Positions 27,410 through 36,381 of a stretch of DNA of 64,000 nucleotides are shown here, one piece after another. Source of the stretch: Gammaproteobacteria bacterium. GTDB taxonomy: Bacteria > Pseudomonadota > Gammaproteobacteria > Burkholderiales > Burkholderiaceae_C. The DNA lies in assembly GCA_018815325.1 (NCBI GenBank), contig JAHIYE010000001.1, positions 62,001-126,000 on the forward strand. Direction: 5' to 3'. The notes beneath the pieces were generated by a model. That model saw only the letters and a program-made list of their open reading frames with translations. It did no database searches and had not been told where the DNA came from. The first letter of the stretch is position 1, and every line of letters begins with the position of its first letter. The position numbers and the translations under genes are program-made.

Positions 27410-28165
27410 ATGCATATTCCCTCACTCAAAGAAGTTGTCAGCGCCGAAGAATGGCAGTTGCGCTGTGACCTGGCCGCCTGTTACCGACTGGTGGCTGCCT
27501 ACGGCTGGAGCGACCTGGTCTTCACCCACGTCAGTGCCCGCATTCCCGGACCAGAGCACCATTTCCTCATCAACCCCTACGGCCTGATGTTCGACGAAAT
27601 CACGGCCTCCAGCCTGGTGCGCATCGACCAGGATTGCAACAAGCTCAGCGACTCCACTTTCCCGGTCAACCCGGCTGGCTTCGTGATCCACAGCGCGATC
27701 CACCAGGTCCGCGAAGACGCGGGCTGCGTGCTGCACACCCACACCCGCGCCGGCGTGGCGGTGAGTGCGCAGAAATGCGGCGTGTTGCCCATCAGCCAGC
27801 AGTCCACCTTCGTGCTGGGCTCACTCGCTTATCACGACTATGAGGGCGTGGCCCTGAACGAAGGGGAAAAGCCGCGCCTGCAGGCCGACCTCGGCAGCGC
27901 CAATTTCCTGATGCTGCGCAACCATGGCCTGCTGACCGTGGGCAAAACCATTGCCGATGCGTTTCTGTCGATGTACATCTTCGAGAACACCTGCCGCATC
28001 CAGCTGGATGCCCAGGCCGGCGGCGAGCTGGTTCAGGTCAACCCGCACATCCTCAACGGCATCGCCAGCGTGATGAAGACCGCCACCGCCGGCATGGGCG
28101 CCGCACTGGCCTGGCCCGCGCTGCTGCGCAAGCTCGATCGCATGGACCCCAGCTACGCGACCTGA
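27410..28165 (+). CDS. class II aldolase/adducin-domain protein
   Basis: A 251-residue protein of the zinc-dependent class II aldolase/adducin fold. Metal-ligand histidines appear in CVLHTHTRAG and in MLRNHGLLTVG, and the substrate-entry segment GWSDLVFTHVSARIPG is typical. GGAGA lies before the ATG. It follows the AraC regulator and could act on a hydroxy-acid from the imported substrate; bacterial relatives without known aldolase activity also exist. Confidence 0.88.
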   Translation: MHIPSLKEVVSAEEWQLRCDLAACYRLVAAYGWSDLVFTHVSARIPGPEHHFLINPYGLMFDEITASSLVRIDQDCNKLSDSTFPVNPAGFVIHSAIHQVREDAGCVLHTHTRAGVAVSAQKCGVLPISQQSTFVLGSLAYHDYEGVALNEGEKPRLQADLGSANFLMLRNHGLLTVGKTIADAFLSMYIFENTCRIQLDAQAGGELVQVNPHILNGIASVMKTATAGMGAALAWPALLRKLDRMDPSYAT

Positions 28166-28187
28166 GGCGGCGTCCGGCAACAAGCTG

Positions 28188-28245
28188 TTTGCTATTATTT
28201 TAATAGCTGTACGCCCTTTCCCGACAGGGGCTACTTGCCAAAAAG
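28188..28245 (+). repeat. dispersed intergenic repeat, copy C
   Basis: TTTGCTATTATTTTAATAGC, then TGTACGCCC, a small C/G stem-loop, and GGGGCTACTTGCC. The element lies between convergent genes and its GGCTA reads into the stop codon (TAG on the minus strand) of the AsmA-like gene. Confidence 0.65.
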
Positions 28246-29523
28246 CTTCTTGAAACCTTCGCCGACCTTATCTCCCACCGAGGCACCGGCGCCCGTGCCC
28301 ACCCCGGGCAGCAACACCGTGCCGATGGCCGCGCCAATCATGGCCGAACGCGACAGCGTCACCTCGGGCGCATCGATGGTGCCGCCTACGACCAGCGGGA
28401 CACCCACAGCGCCGCCCAGCTCCACACTGACGCGGCCGCTGAGCTGCTTGTTCGGCGCAATGGCCACGCCGCCATTGGCGCTCAACACACCCGAGCTGGC
28501 CACCAGGTTATTGAGCTGCACAGCCCGCCCCTGGGTGATGACCTGACCGGCCAGCGTGTCCAGCCGGGTCTCGCCGCCGCGGCTGATGCCCACCGTCGTG
28601 ACCGCCTTGGCCAGGTCGATGCCATGCAGCACGGCGCCCTTCACCGTGAAGGTCGACTGGGTCTGCAGCGCATCGAGCAATGCGCTGGGCTTGCTGGTGC
28701 GCGCTGACAGCGTGGTGGTGGCTTCGAGCAGGCCACTGAGCGGCTGCGCCGTTTTGCTTTTCACCGACGCATCTGCTGCTGTCAGCACCGCCACTTCCAC
28801 GCCGCGGGTCTGCAACTGTCCCTTGAGCAGGAATTCCTGCCCGGGCCGGGCGGCTGACTGCAACTCGATGCGGCCTTTGATCGTGCCACCGCCTGCCAGC
28901 ACCTCCACCTGCCAGGCCTGCCCGGTATCACGCTGCAGTTGAAGCCGGCTCCCTTGCAAGCGGCCCTTGAGCATTTCCAGCGTCATGTTCTGCGGCAAGC
29001 CATCCGCGCTCAGATCGGCTTGGGCCGAGATGGTCAGGGCCACGCCCTTGGCATCCACCCAGCTCAACTCTTCGAGCAGTGTGCGGCGCGGCAGCAAGGC
29101 CAGCGGCAAATCACCCTCTTCCTCTAGTTTGGTCTTGGCTTCCTGCTTCTTTTTTTGCAGCAACATCAACACCGCATCGAGCGCCGGCTGCGGCAGCACG
29201 GCACGGCGCACGACCAGCGTCGCCGGTGCGAGCTGTCCACGCAGCAGATCGGCCCAGACCGGCCGAACTTCTACCCGCTCGATGCTCAGCGCCGGCTTTG
29301 TCTGCAGCCGGATACCCTCCACCACCAATGCAGGCAATGGCCAGACCGTCACCGCCAAACCGCCCAGCTTGACATCCACACCGAGCGCCTGGCTCATCTC
29401 ATGCTCGGCACGCAGCCTGAAGTCCCCGGTACCGAGCCAGCGATGCAACGCAAACAAGGCGCCCGCCAGCAGCAACAGCCCCAGCAGCAAGGCGATCAGC
29501 AGCCATTTGACAAGTGGTTTCAT
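28231..29523 (-). CDS. AsmA-like membrane-anchored protein
   Basis: About 430 residues: one N-terminal membrane helix (LLIALLLGLLLLAGALFALH), then a long beta-rich periplasmic domain with alternating hydrophobic strands, and near the C-terminus LNNLVASSGVLSANGG and RVSVELGGAVGVPLVVGGTI, like AsmA C-terminal repeats. A helical KK-rich insertion (LQKKKQEAKTKLEEEGD) sits at about residues 125-142. The start MKPLVKWLL (29523) is preferred. Relatives affect outer-membrane assembly or lipid transport; the role here is unproven. Confidence 0.8.
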   Translation of the reverse strand: MKPLVKWLLIALLLGLLLLAGALFALHRWLGTGDFRLRAEHEMSQALGVDVKLGGLAVTVWPLPALVVEGIRLQTKPALSIERVEVRPVWADLLRGQLAPATLVVRRAVLPQPALDAVLMLLQKKKQEAKTKLEEEGDLPLALLPRRTLLEELSWVDAKGVALTISAQADLSADGLPQNMTLEMLKGRLQGSRLQLQRDTGQAWQVEVLAGGGTIKGRIELQSAARPGQEFLLKGQLQTRGVEVAVLTAADASVKSKTAQPLSGLLEATTTLSARTSKPSALLDALQTQSTFTVKGAVLHGIDLAKAVTTVGISRGGETRLDTLAGQVITQGRAVQLNNLVASSGVLSANGGVAIAPNKQLSGRVSVELGGAVGVPLVVGGTIDAPEVTLSRSAMIGAAIGTVLLPGVGTGAGASVGDKVGEGFKKLFGK

Positions 29524-29646
29524 AACGGCATTTTGCACCTGCGCATGGCCGCGAGCCATGCCCCCAGCAAGAATACGCCTGAGCAGCTAGCATCGGGGCC
29601 GGTACGGTGACGTACACCCGATTTTTCCCCATTCAAAGGATTTCTG

Positions 29647-30255
29647 ATGAAGCTCTATTACTCCCCCGGCGCCTGCTCGCTGTCGCCCCACATCGCCCTG
29701 CACGAGTCAGGCCTGGCCTTCGAGGCCATCGCAGCGCCTACCAAGACCCACCAGCTGCCCGATGGCACCGACTACTACAGCATCAATCCGCTGGGTTATG
29801 TGCCGCTGCTCGAACTCGACAATGGCCTGCGCCTGCGCGAAGGCCCGGCCATCGTGCAGTACATCGCCGATCTGGTACCGGCCAAAAACCTCGCCCCCGC
29901 CAACGGCACCTTCGAGCGCTACAGGCTGCAGGAGTGGCTGACGTTCATCGGCACCGAGTTGCACAAGGGCTTTTCACCCTTGTTCAACCCCGCCATGCCG
30001 CAGGAAGCCAAAATCCTGGCCAAAGACAGATTGCTGTCACGTCTGCAATGGGTCGATGGCGAACTTGCCGGCAGGAACTACCTGATGGGCGACAACTTCA
30101 GCGTGGCCGATGGTTACCTGTTCACGGTGGCCAGCTGGGGCAAGCACGTGGGCGTGGACATCTCCGGCATGTCCCACCTCGGCGCCTACCTGGCCCGCCT
30201 AGCGGCCCGTCCGGCCGTACAGGCGGCACTCAAGGCCGAGGGCTTGCTCAAGTAA
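29647..30255 (+). CDS. glutathione S-transferase (beta class)
   Basis: A 202-residue enzyme. The N-terminal thioredoxin-like half starts MKLYYSPGACSLSPHIALHE, with the cysteine at about residue 10 that characterises beta-class GSTs, and has GYVPLLEL and EGPAIVQYIADL for glutathione binding. The helical C-terminal half contains NYLMGDNFSVADGYLF. AAAGGA precedes the ATG. It lies upstream of an OYE-type reductase, both being detoxification enzymes, though a shared promoter is not shown. Confidence 0.93.
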   Translation: MKLYYSPGACSLSPHIALHESGLAFEAIAAPTKTHQLPDGTDYYSINPLGYVPLLELDNGLRLREGPAIVQYIADLVPAKNLAPANGTFERYRLQEWLTFIGTELHKGFSPLFNPAMPQEAKILAKDRLLSRLQWVDGELAGRNYLMGDNFSVADGYLFTVASWGKHVGVDISGMSHLGAYLARLAARPAVQAALKAEGLLK

Positions 30256-30538
30256 GCTGCGGTGAAAAATCCCGCATCACCTCGTCACCTCTTTGCGACG
30301 GGTGATGCGCGCAGGTTCCCGAGGCCACGGCGTCACCCAAGTGACAAGCTCGGACATTGAAAAATTCCGGCACGGCACAAACTGCTTGCGATGCGTTGCT
30401 GGCTATCCGGCTCAGCGGCTCAGCCTGCCCGGGGTACTGCACACAAAACAGCGCCCTGTCCTGGGCAAGGCTATCCGTCAGCCCGTACGCTGGGCCTGTT
30501 TTCCCCTCATTTCCTGTTTGATTGTTCAGAAAGCCTCC

Positions 30539-31642
30539 ATGACCTCACTGTTCGAACCCGTCCAAGTCGGCGCCCTCTCCTTGTCCAACCGCATCGTGAT
30601 GGCCCCGTTGACCCGCAACCGTGCCCCCGACGCCTTGCCGACACCGCTGATGGCCACCTACTATGCCCAGCGCGCCTCGGCTGGCCTCCTCATTTCAGAA
30701 GCCACCGCCATCAGCCACCAGGGCCAGGGCTATGCCGACGTACCCGGTCTGTATGGCAGCGAACAGCTCGACGGCTGGAAGCAGGTGACCAGGGCCGTGC
30801 ATGATGCCGGCGGCAAGATCGTGGTGCAGCTGTGGCATGTGGGCCGTGTCTCGCACACGGACTTGCAGCCCCATGGCGGCAAGCCGGTTGCCCCGTCCGC
30901 CATCACCGCCAAGACCAAGACGGTACTGATCAAGGACGGCGTGCCGGCATTTGTGGAGACTTCCGAGCCGCGCGCGCTGGACGCCAGCGAGTTGCCCGGC
31001 ATCGTGCACACCTACCAAGCGGCCGCTCGCAATGCCGTGGAAACCGCCGGCTTTGACGGCGTGGAAATTCATGCGGCCAACGGTTACCTGCTCGACCAGT
31101 TCCTCAAAACGGGCTCCAACCAGCGCACCGATGACTACGGTGGCAGCATCGAAAACCGTGCACGCCTGCTGCTGGAAGTGGTACGTGCGGTCACAGACTC
31201 CATTGGCGGCCAACGCACCGGCATCCGCCTGTCACCGGTGACCCCGGCCAACGATGTTTTTGACGCCGAGCCACAAGCCCTGTTTGACTATGTGGTGCGC
31301 CAGCTAGCCACCCTGGACCTGGCCTACATTCATATCATTGAAGGTGCTACTGGCGGTCCGCGCGAGTTGCCCGATCGACCCTTTGACTATGCGGCGCTGC
31401 AATCGGCTTACCGCGAGGCAGGTGGCAAGGGTGCCTGGATGGTCAACAATGGCTATGACCAGGCGCTGGCCGAAAAGTCTCTCGCAGAAGGCGCCGATCT
31501 GGTGGCCTTTGGCCGGCCGTTTATCGCTAATCCCGACATGGTGCAACGGCTCAAACTGGGCGGCCCTTTCAACGAACTGGAACGCAGCACGCTCTATGGC
31601 GGTGGTGAAAAGGGCTACACCGACTACCCGGTGCTGGCCTGA
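30539..31642 (+). CDS. Old Yellow Enzyme-family flavin reductase (NemA-like)
   Basis: A 367-residue FMN-dependent NADPH reductase of electrophilic alkenes, N-ethylmaleimide or nitro-compounds. Diagnostic motifs are MAPLTRNRA, QLWHVGRVSH, GVEIHAANGYLLDQFLK and RTDDYGGSIENRARLLLE, plus GRPFIANPD near the C-terminus. The start at 30539 gives MTSLFEPVQVGALSLSNRIV, the family N-terminus; the 80-codon in-frame upstream extension is not protein-like. The 283 bp in front hold no gene. Confidence 0.92.
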   Translation: MTSLFEPVQVGALSLSNRIVMAPLTRNRAPDALPTPLMATYYAQRASAGLLISEATAISHQGQGYADVPGLYGSEQLDGWKQVTRAVHDAGGKIVVQLWHVGRVSHTDLQPHGGKPVAPSAITAKTKTVLIKDGVPAFVETSEPRALDASELPGIVHTYQAAARNAVETAGFDGVEIHAANGYLLDQFLKTGSNQRTDDYGGSIENRARLLLEVVRAVTDSIGGQRTGIRLSPVTPANDVFDAEPQALFDYVVRQLATLDLAYIHIIEGATGGPRELPDRPFDYAALQSAYREAGGKGAWMVNNGYDQALAEKSLAEGADLVAFGRPFIANPDMVQRLKLGGPFNELERSTLYGGGEKGYTDYPVLA

Positions 31643-31646
31643 GGAT

Positions 31647-32978
31647 TCAGCGCCCGTGCTCCTCGGCGGGCCACAGGCGGTGTGAATCCACCAACACCCG
31701 GCTCACGGCCTCCAGCGCATCCCAACGGGCGCTGTCTGCGGCTTGCGCGGCTTCCACCGCTGCGCGGCGCGCCTGCAGGGCCTCGGTCAGGGTCAGCTCC
31801 GCGAGACCATAGGCCTTGATGCCCAGCTGGGCCACTTGCGCCATCGATTGCTGAACTGCCAACAAGCGCCGGGCCACCGCGATGGCCTGGCTGGCCTGTG
31901 TCACGGCGCGCTCGGCTGCCGCTTCCACACGCTGACGCGTCTGGTGCAGGCGCTGCTCGGCAACATCGGCCAGGGCCAGGGCGGCACGCTGGTCCGCCTT
32001 GCGGTGCGCACCCGCCAGCGGAATCGTCACATACACCCCGAGTACCGTTTCCTGACCACCCCGCTCACGCGCTGCCCGCACACCCAGCATCGGGTCCGGG
32101 CGCGCATCAAGCTGGGCCCGCTCGCTTTGCAGGCGAGCCATGTGAAACTCGGCCTCTGCCAGCTCAACTTCGTGGTTGTCCTCCAGGATGCGCTTGAGCC
32201 ATAGTTGCGGATCGCCAGGCAATTGCAAGGTCTCAAATGACAAGTCAGCGCTGGTCGAAAGCGTGTCGATGGCAATGCCTGGAAAGCGCTTTTGCAACTC
32301 ACTGCGTTGCGCCTGCTCACGCCCCTGGGCCTGCTGCAGTGCGGCCATGGCCCGGTCGAGTTCTGCCTGCGCAGTCATCTGATCCATGCGCGGCGCATCG
32401 CCCGCCTTGACGCGACGCTGCGCCACGGCCAGCTGCTCATTTGCCAGCGCCGTCTGCTGTAAAAGCAGGGCCACACTCCCTCGCTCACGTTGCCAGCCAT
32501 ACCAGCTGGCAATCAGGCTGCGTACCGCCTCATGCCAGGCATCGGCGTAGCCCAGTTCGCCGGCCAGCACCCCGGCTGCACCCAGCTCACGGTCCTTCTC
32601 CGCCTTGCCGCCCCAGCGAATGCTGCGCTCCATCGCCAGCTCGCCCTCGGCATACTGCTGCCCGGTGGTCTCGCGACGCTGCTGCGTGCCCGCCTTGAGA
32701 TTCCATTCGTAGACACCGGCTTCCAGCCGCTGGCCGCGCGCCTGCGCCACGGAAGCCCCGGCACGCGCCAGCTGCACCTGCGGCAAGGCCGCTATCACCT
32801 GCCGCGTTGCGGCAACTGGCGGCAAGGACAGGTACGGCAACAGGGCAACGGTGTCATCCGTCGCGGACGCTGTCACCGCAGCCTGCGCCGCAGGTGTGTC
32901 AGCCAGCGAAGCCAGGGTCAGGCCCCCGATCAGGATGCCGAAGGCCAGATGCCTTGCCTGCAAGCTCAAGCTGCTCAT
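31647..32978 (-). CDS. TolC-family outer membrane factor of the first heavy-metal RND system
   Basis: A 443-residue outer-membrane efflux protein of the CzcC/CusC type. A signal peptide (FGILIGGLTLASLAD) precedes long coiled-coil segments such as AQAELDRAMAALQQAQGREQ, characteristic of the periplasmic barrel. It is the fourth gene of a minus-strand operon adaptor-pump-DUF3240-OMF. Its start overlaps the DUF3240 gene by 4 bp. It would provide the exit channel for metal ions. Confidence 0.88.
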   Translation of the reverse strand: MSSLSLQARHLAFGILIGGLTLASLADTPAAQAAVTASATDDTVALLPYLSLPPVAATRQVIAALPQVQLARAGASVAQARGQRLEAGVYEWNLKAGTQQRRETTGQQYAEGELAMERSIRWGGKAEKDRELGAAGVLAGELGYADAWHEAVRSLIASWYGWQRERGSVALLLQQTALANEQLAVAQRRVKAGDAPRMDQMTAQAELDRAMAALQQAQGREQAQRSELQKRFPGIAIDTLSTSADLSFETLQLPGDPQLWLKRILEDNHEVELAEAEFHMARLQSERAQLDARPDPMLGVRAARERGGQETVLGVYVTIPLAGAHRKADQRAALALADVAEQRLHQTRQRVEAAAERAVTQASQAIAVARRLLAVQQSMAQVAQLGIKAYGLAELTLTEALQARRAAVEAAQAADSARWDALEAVSRVLVDSHRLWPAEEHGR

Positions 32979-33325
32979 GCCAGGCTCCCAAAAGCCTGCA
33001 AGGGCACCGCCCAGTAAAACACCTGGGGGGCCTTCAGCACAGCACGCAGCTTTGCCAACAGCGGCCCCACATCCTCGCTGCGCATCACCACATAGACCAG
33101 AACCCGGCGCGCACGCCCTTCGACCCGCTCCATCATGGTTGTCAGTGGTACATCCCCGCCGAGGCCCTGACCGTGCACCACGGAGAACCCGGGTACCAAC
33201 GCTTTGTGTTCACGCAGCAGGTCGAGCATTTCCTCCTCGAGCGCCAGCGGAAAAGCGATCATCAGCTGACAGCTCTGGCCGGCCTCAGCACAGGCATTGA
33301 AAGGGGTAACAGTATCTTGGTTCAT
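32975..33325 (-). CDS. DUF3240 family protein within the RND operon
   Basis: A 116-residue soluble protein resembling DUF3240, a family I recall near CusA/CzcA-type pumps in betaproteobacteria. It has an alternating alpha-beta pattern with LMIAFPLALEEEMLDLLREH and RRVLVYVVMRSEDVGPLLAKL, reminiscent of PII-like or ferredoxin-like folds. It overlaps the pump gene upstream and the OMF gene downstream by 4 bp each, so it is made with the pump. The function is unknown; regulation or metal sensing is conceivable. Confidence 0.75.
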   Translation of the reverse strand: MNQDTVTPFNACAEAGQSCQLMIAFPLALEEEMLDLLREHKALVPGFSVVHGQGLGGDVPLTTMMERVEGRARRVLVYVVMRSEDVGPLLAKLRAVLKAPQVFYWAVPLQAFGSLA

Positions 33326-36300
33326 GATGTCGCAGCCACGCCAAAACGGCGGTAAAGAATGGGCAAAAGCACCAGCGTGAGCAGCGTGGCACTGAACAGC
33401 CCGCCGATCACCACCACCGCCAAAGGCCGCTGGATCTCTGAGCCAGGCCCGGTGGCCAACAGCAGCGGGATCAGGCCCAGCGCGGTGATGCTGGCCGTCA
33501 TCATCACAGGCCGCAGGCGCCGCAAGGCCCCTTGCCGCACAACCTCGGCCATCGAGGCACCCCGCGCCAGCATCTGGTTGAAATGGGTCACCATCACCAG
33601 GCCATTGAGCACGGCAATGCCCATGAGCGCAATGAAGCCGACCGAGGCCGGCACCGACAGGTATTCGCCCGACACGGCCAGAGCCACCACACCACCGACC
33701 AGTGCAAACGGAATATTCACAAACACCAGCAGGGCCTGGCGCATCCGGCCCAGTGTCGCAAACAGCAGCAACACAATCAAGCCCAGCACCACCGGCACCA
33801 CCAGCGCCAGCCGCGCCGCGGCGCGCTGCTGGTTCTCGAACTGTCCACCCCAGGTAATGTGAACCCCGGGGCCCAGCACCACATTCTTGGCGACGGCGGT
33901 CTTAGCCTCCTCGACAAAGCCCACGAGGTCACGGCCGCGCACATTGGCCCGCACCACGGCCATGCGGGAGGAGTTTTCACGGTCGATTTTCACCGGCCCG
34001 TCCGTGATGTCCAGCTTGGCCACATGGCTCAGCGGAATTGACTGCCCGTCGGCCAGCGGCAGGCGCAACTGCGAAAACGCTGCGGGCGACATCTGCAAGC
34101 CGCTGTCACCGCGCACAATCAGGGGAACACGCCGACCGTCCAACAGCACGGTGCCAACCGGTCGACCTTCTACCAGCGTCCGCAGGTCATTCTGGACTTG
34201 TTCGGCACTCATCCCCAGGCGCCCCACCGCCACGCGGTCGATAGTCAGCTTGAAATACTGGACTCCCTCATTCTTGACCGTGATGACGTCCTCGCTGCCC
34301 TCAATGCCCGAGATCGCCTTGACCACCTGGTCTGCCAGCTGGCCCAGTCTCTGGGAGTCGTTGCCAAATATCTTCACCGCGACATCGCCGCGTACGCCGG
34401 ACAGCATCTCGGAGGTCCGCATCTCGATGGGTTGGGTAAAGCTCAGGTTGATGCCGGAAAACTCCGCCCCCACCTTGCGAATCTCGTCAAGCAGCGCCTC
34501 CTTGGTCGCAAAACGCCACTCGCTGCGTGGTTTGAGCACCAGAAAAGTGTCGGTCTCGTTCAGCCCCATCGGGTCCAGCCCCAGCTCATCCGACCCCACA
34601 CGGGCCACGATGCTGCGCACCTCCGGCACCGCTTCCATGACCCGGCGCTGCAGGGCCTGGTCCATCGCGACCGAAGTTGCAAGGTTGATGGAAGGCAACT
34701 TCTCAACCTGCATGATGATGTCGCCCTCATCCAGCGAAGGCATGAAGGATTTGCCAACCTGCGTATACAGCACCATGGCGCCCAGCAGCGCGGCACCCGA
34801 GATCACCACCACCAGCCGGCCATGGTCCAGCGCCCAGTCCAGCAGTCGCGCATAGCCACGTTCCAGCCAGCGCACCAGCCATGGCGACGCATGCTGACCC
34901 CCGTGCAGGAAAAAGGAAGCCAGTACCGGGATGACCGTGAGCGACAGCAACAACGAGGCCGCCAGGGCAAACACGATGGTGAAGGCCACGGGGGCGAACA
35001 GCTTGCCCTCCAGCCCCTGCAAGGTCAGCAGAGGCACGAACACCATCATGATGATGAGCATGCCAGAGGTCACCGGCAAGGCCACCTCCTGCACCGCGCG
35101 ATAGACATCGTGCAATTGCAGCTTGCCTGCGGGCGTGGGTCGCGCCTGCAGGTTTTCCACCACCACCACGGCCGCATCCACCAGCATGCCGATGGCAATT
35201 GCCAGGCCGCCCAGCGACATCAGGTTCGCCGACAGATTGAATTGCTTCATCAGGATAAAGGTTCCCAGCGCCGACAGCGGAAGAATCAGGGCCACCACCA
35301 GCGCAGCGCGCAGATTGCCCAGGAACAGCAAAAGCAATACCAGCACCAGCACGATCGCCTCACCCAGCGCCTTGGACACGGTGCCCACCGCACGCTCAAC
35401 CAGGTCACCCCGGTCATAGAACGGCTTGACCGAGAGCCCAGGAGGCAGGGTTTTGCTGATCAGCGCCAGCCGGTCCTTGACGTCACGCACCACCTTCTGT
35501 GCATTGGCGCCGCGCAAACCCAGGACCAGCCCCTCGACCGCCTCGTGCTGACCGTCCTGGCTCACGGCGCCGTAGCGCGTGAGGCTGCCCATGCGAACCT
35601 GTGCCACGTCGCCCACCCGAACGGCGAGTCCGTCACGGCTGAGCACGGCAATGGCGCGAATGTCATCCAGGTCACGAATGCTGCCATCGCTGCGCACCAG
35701 CAGCGACTCTTCACCGCTGGACAGGCGACCGGCCCCATCGTTGCGGTTATTGGCAGCCAGGGCGGCCTGCAACTGTTCCAGCGAGACACGTCGCGCGGCC
35801 AGTGCCGCGACGTCCGGCACCACCTCGAAGGCACGCGCATGGCCACCCAGCGAATTGATGTCCGCCACACCGGCAATGCCGCGCAGCTGTGGCCGGATCA
35901 CGGTGTCCAGCAAGGTGCGCTTCTCGGTCAGCGACGCATCACCTTCAATCGTGAACATGAACATCTCGCCCAGTGGCGTGGTGATGGGTGCCAGGCCACC
36001 CGAGAGTCCCGCCGGCAAGTCCGCCATCACGCCGGAAAGCCGCTCGCTCACCTGCTGACGGGCCCAGTAGATATCGGTGCCGTCTGCAAAGTCCAGTGTG
36101 ATGTCGGCAATTGCATACTTGCTTTGGGAGCGCAGCACCGTCTGGTAAGGCAAGCCCAGCAACTCCTGCTCAATCGGAATGACCACGCGCGACTCCACCT
36201 CGGCCGGCGTCATGCCCGGCGCTTTCAGGATGATCTTGACTTGCGTAGTCGACACATCTGGAAAGGCATCAATCGGCAGGTCTCGAAAAGCCAGCAAGCC

Positions 36301-36381
36301 GGCCCCCACCAGACCCAGCGTCAGCACCAGGACCAGCAGCCTTTGCGACAGCGAAAAAGCAATCAGGCGTCCCAGCATCAT
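33322..36381 (-). CDS. heavy-metal efflux RND pump, CusA/CzcA family (system 1)
   Basis: A 1,019-residue proton-driven inner-membrane pump. The N-terminal helix is followed by LPIDAFPDVSTTQVKI, diagnostic of the HME subfamily. The TM4 relay reads LAIAIGMLVDAAVVVVENL: CusA-like, with one Asp and one Glu, lacking the extra Asp of CzcA (DFG). In the periplasmic cleft, hand alignment puts Glu, not Met, at the CusA Met672 position (SEMLSGVRGD), and the other two CusA methionines look replaced. So divalent cations are likelier than copper or silver. Overlaps of 4 bp join it to its neighbours. Confidence 0.9.
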   Translation of the reverse strand: MMLGRLIAFSLSQRLLVLVLTLGLVGAGLLAFRDLPIDAFPDVSTTQVKIILKAPGMTPAEVESRVVIPIEQELLGLPYQTVLRSQSKYAIADITLDFADGTDIYWARQQVSERLSGVMADLPAGLSGGLAPITTPLGEMFMFTIEGDASLTEKRTLLDTVIRPQLRGIAGVADINSLGGHARAFEVVPDVAALAARRVSLEQLQAALAANNRNDGAGRLSSGEESLLVRSDGSIRDLDDIRAIAVLSRDGLAVRVGDVAQVRMGSLTRYGAVSQDGQHEAVEGLVLGLRGANAQKVVRDVKDRLALISKTLPPGLSVKPFYDRGDLVERAVGTVSKALGEAIVLVLVLLLLFLGNLRAALVVALILPLSALGTFILMKQFNLSANLMSLGGLAIAIGMLVDAAVVVVENLQARPTPAGKLQLHDVYRAVQEVALPVTSGMLIIMMVFVPLLTLQGLEGKLFAPVAFTIVFALAASLLLSLTVIPVLASFFLHGGQHASPWLVRWLERGYARLLDWALDHGRLVVVISGAALLGAMVLYTQVGKSFMPSLDEGDIIMQVEKLPSINLATSVAMDQALQRRVMEAVPEVRSIVARVGSDELGLDPMGLNETDTFLVLKPRSEWRFATKEALLDEIRKVGAEFSGINLSFTQPIEMRTSEMLSGVRGDVAVKIFGNDSQRLGQLADQVVKAISGIEGSEDVITVKNEGVQYFKLTIDRVAVGRLGMSAEQVQNDLRTLVEGRPVGTVLLDGRRVPLIVRGDSGLQMSPAAFSQLRLPLADGQSIPLSHVAKLDITDGPVKIDRENSSRMAVVRANVRGRDLVGFVEEAKTAVAKNVVLGPGVHITWGGQFENQQRAAARLALVVPVVLGLIVLLLFATLGRMRQALLVFVNIPFALVGGVVALAVSGEYLSVPASVGFIALMGIAVLNGLVMVTHFNQMLARGASMAEVVRQGALRRLRPVMMTASITALGLIPLLLATGPGSEIQRPLAVVVIGGLFSATLLTLVLLPILYRRFGVAATS

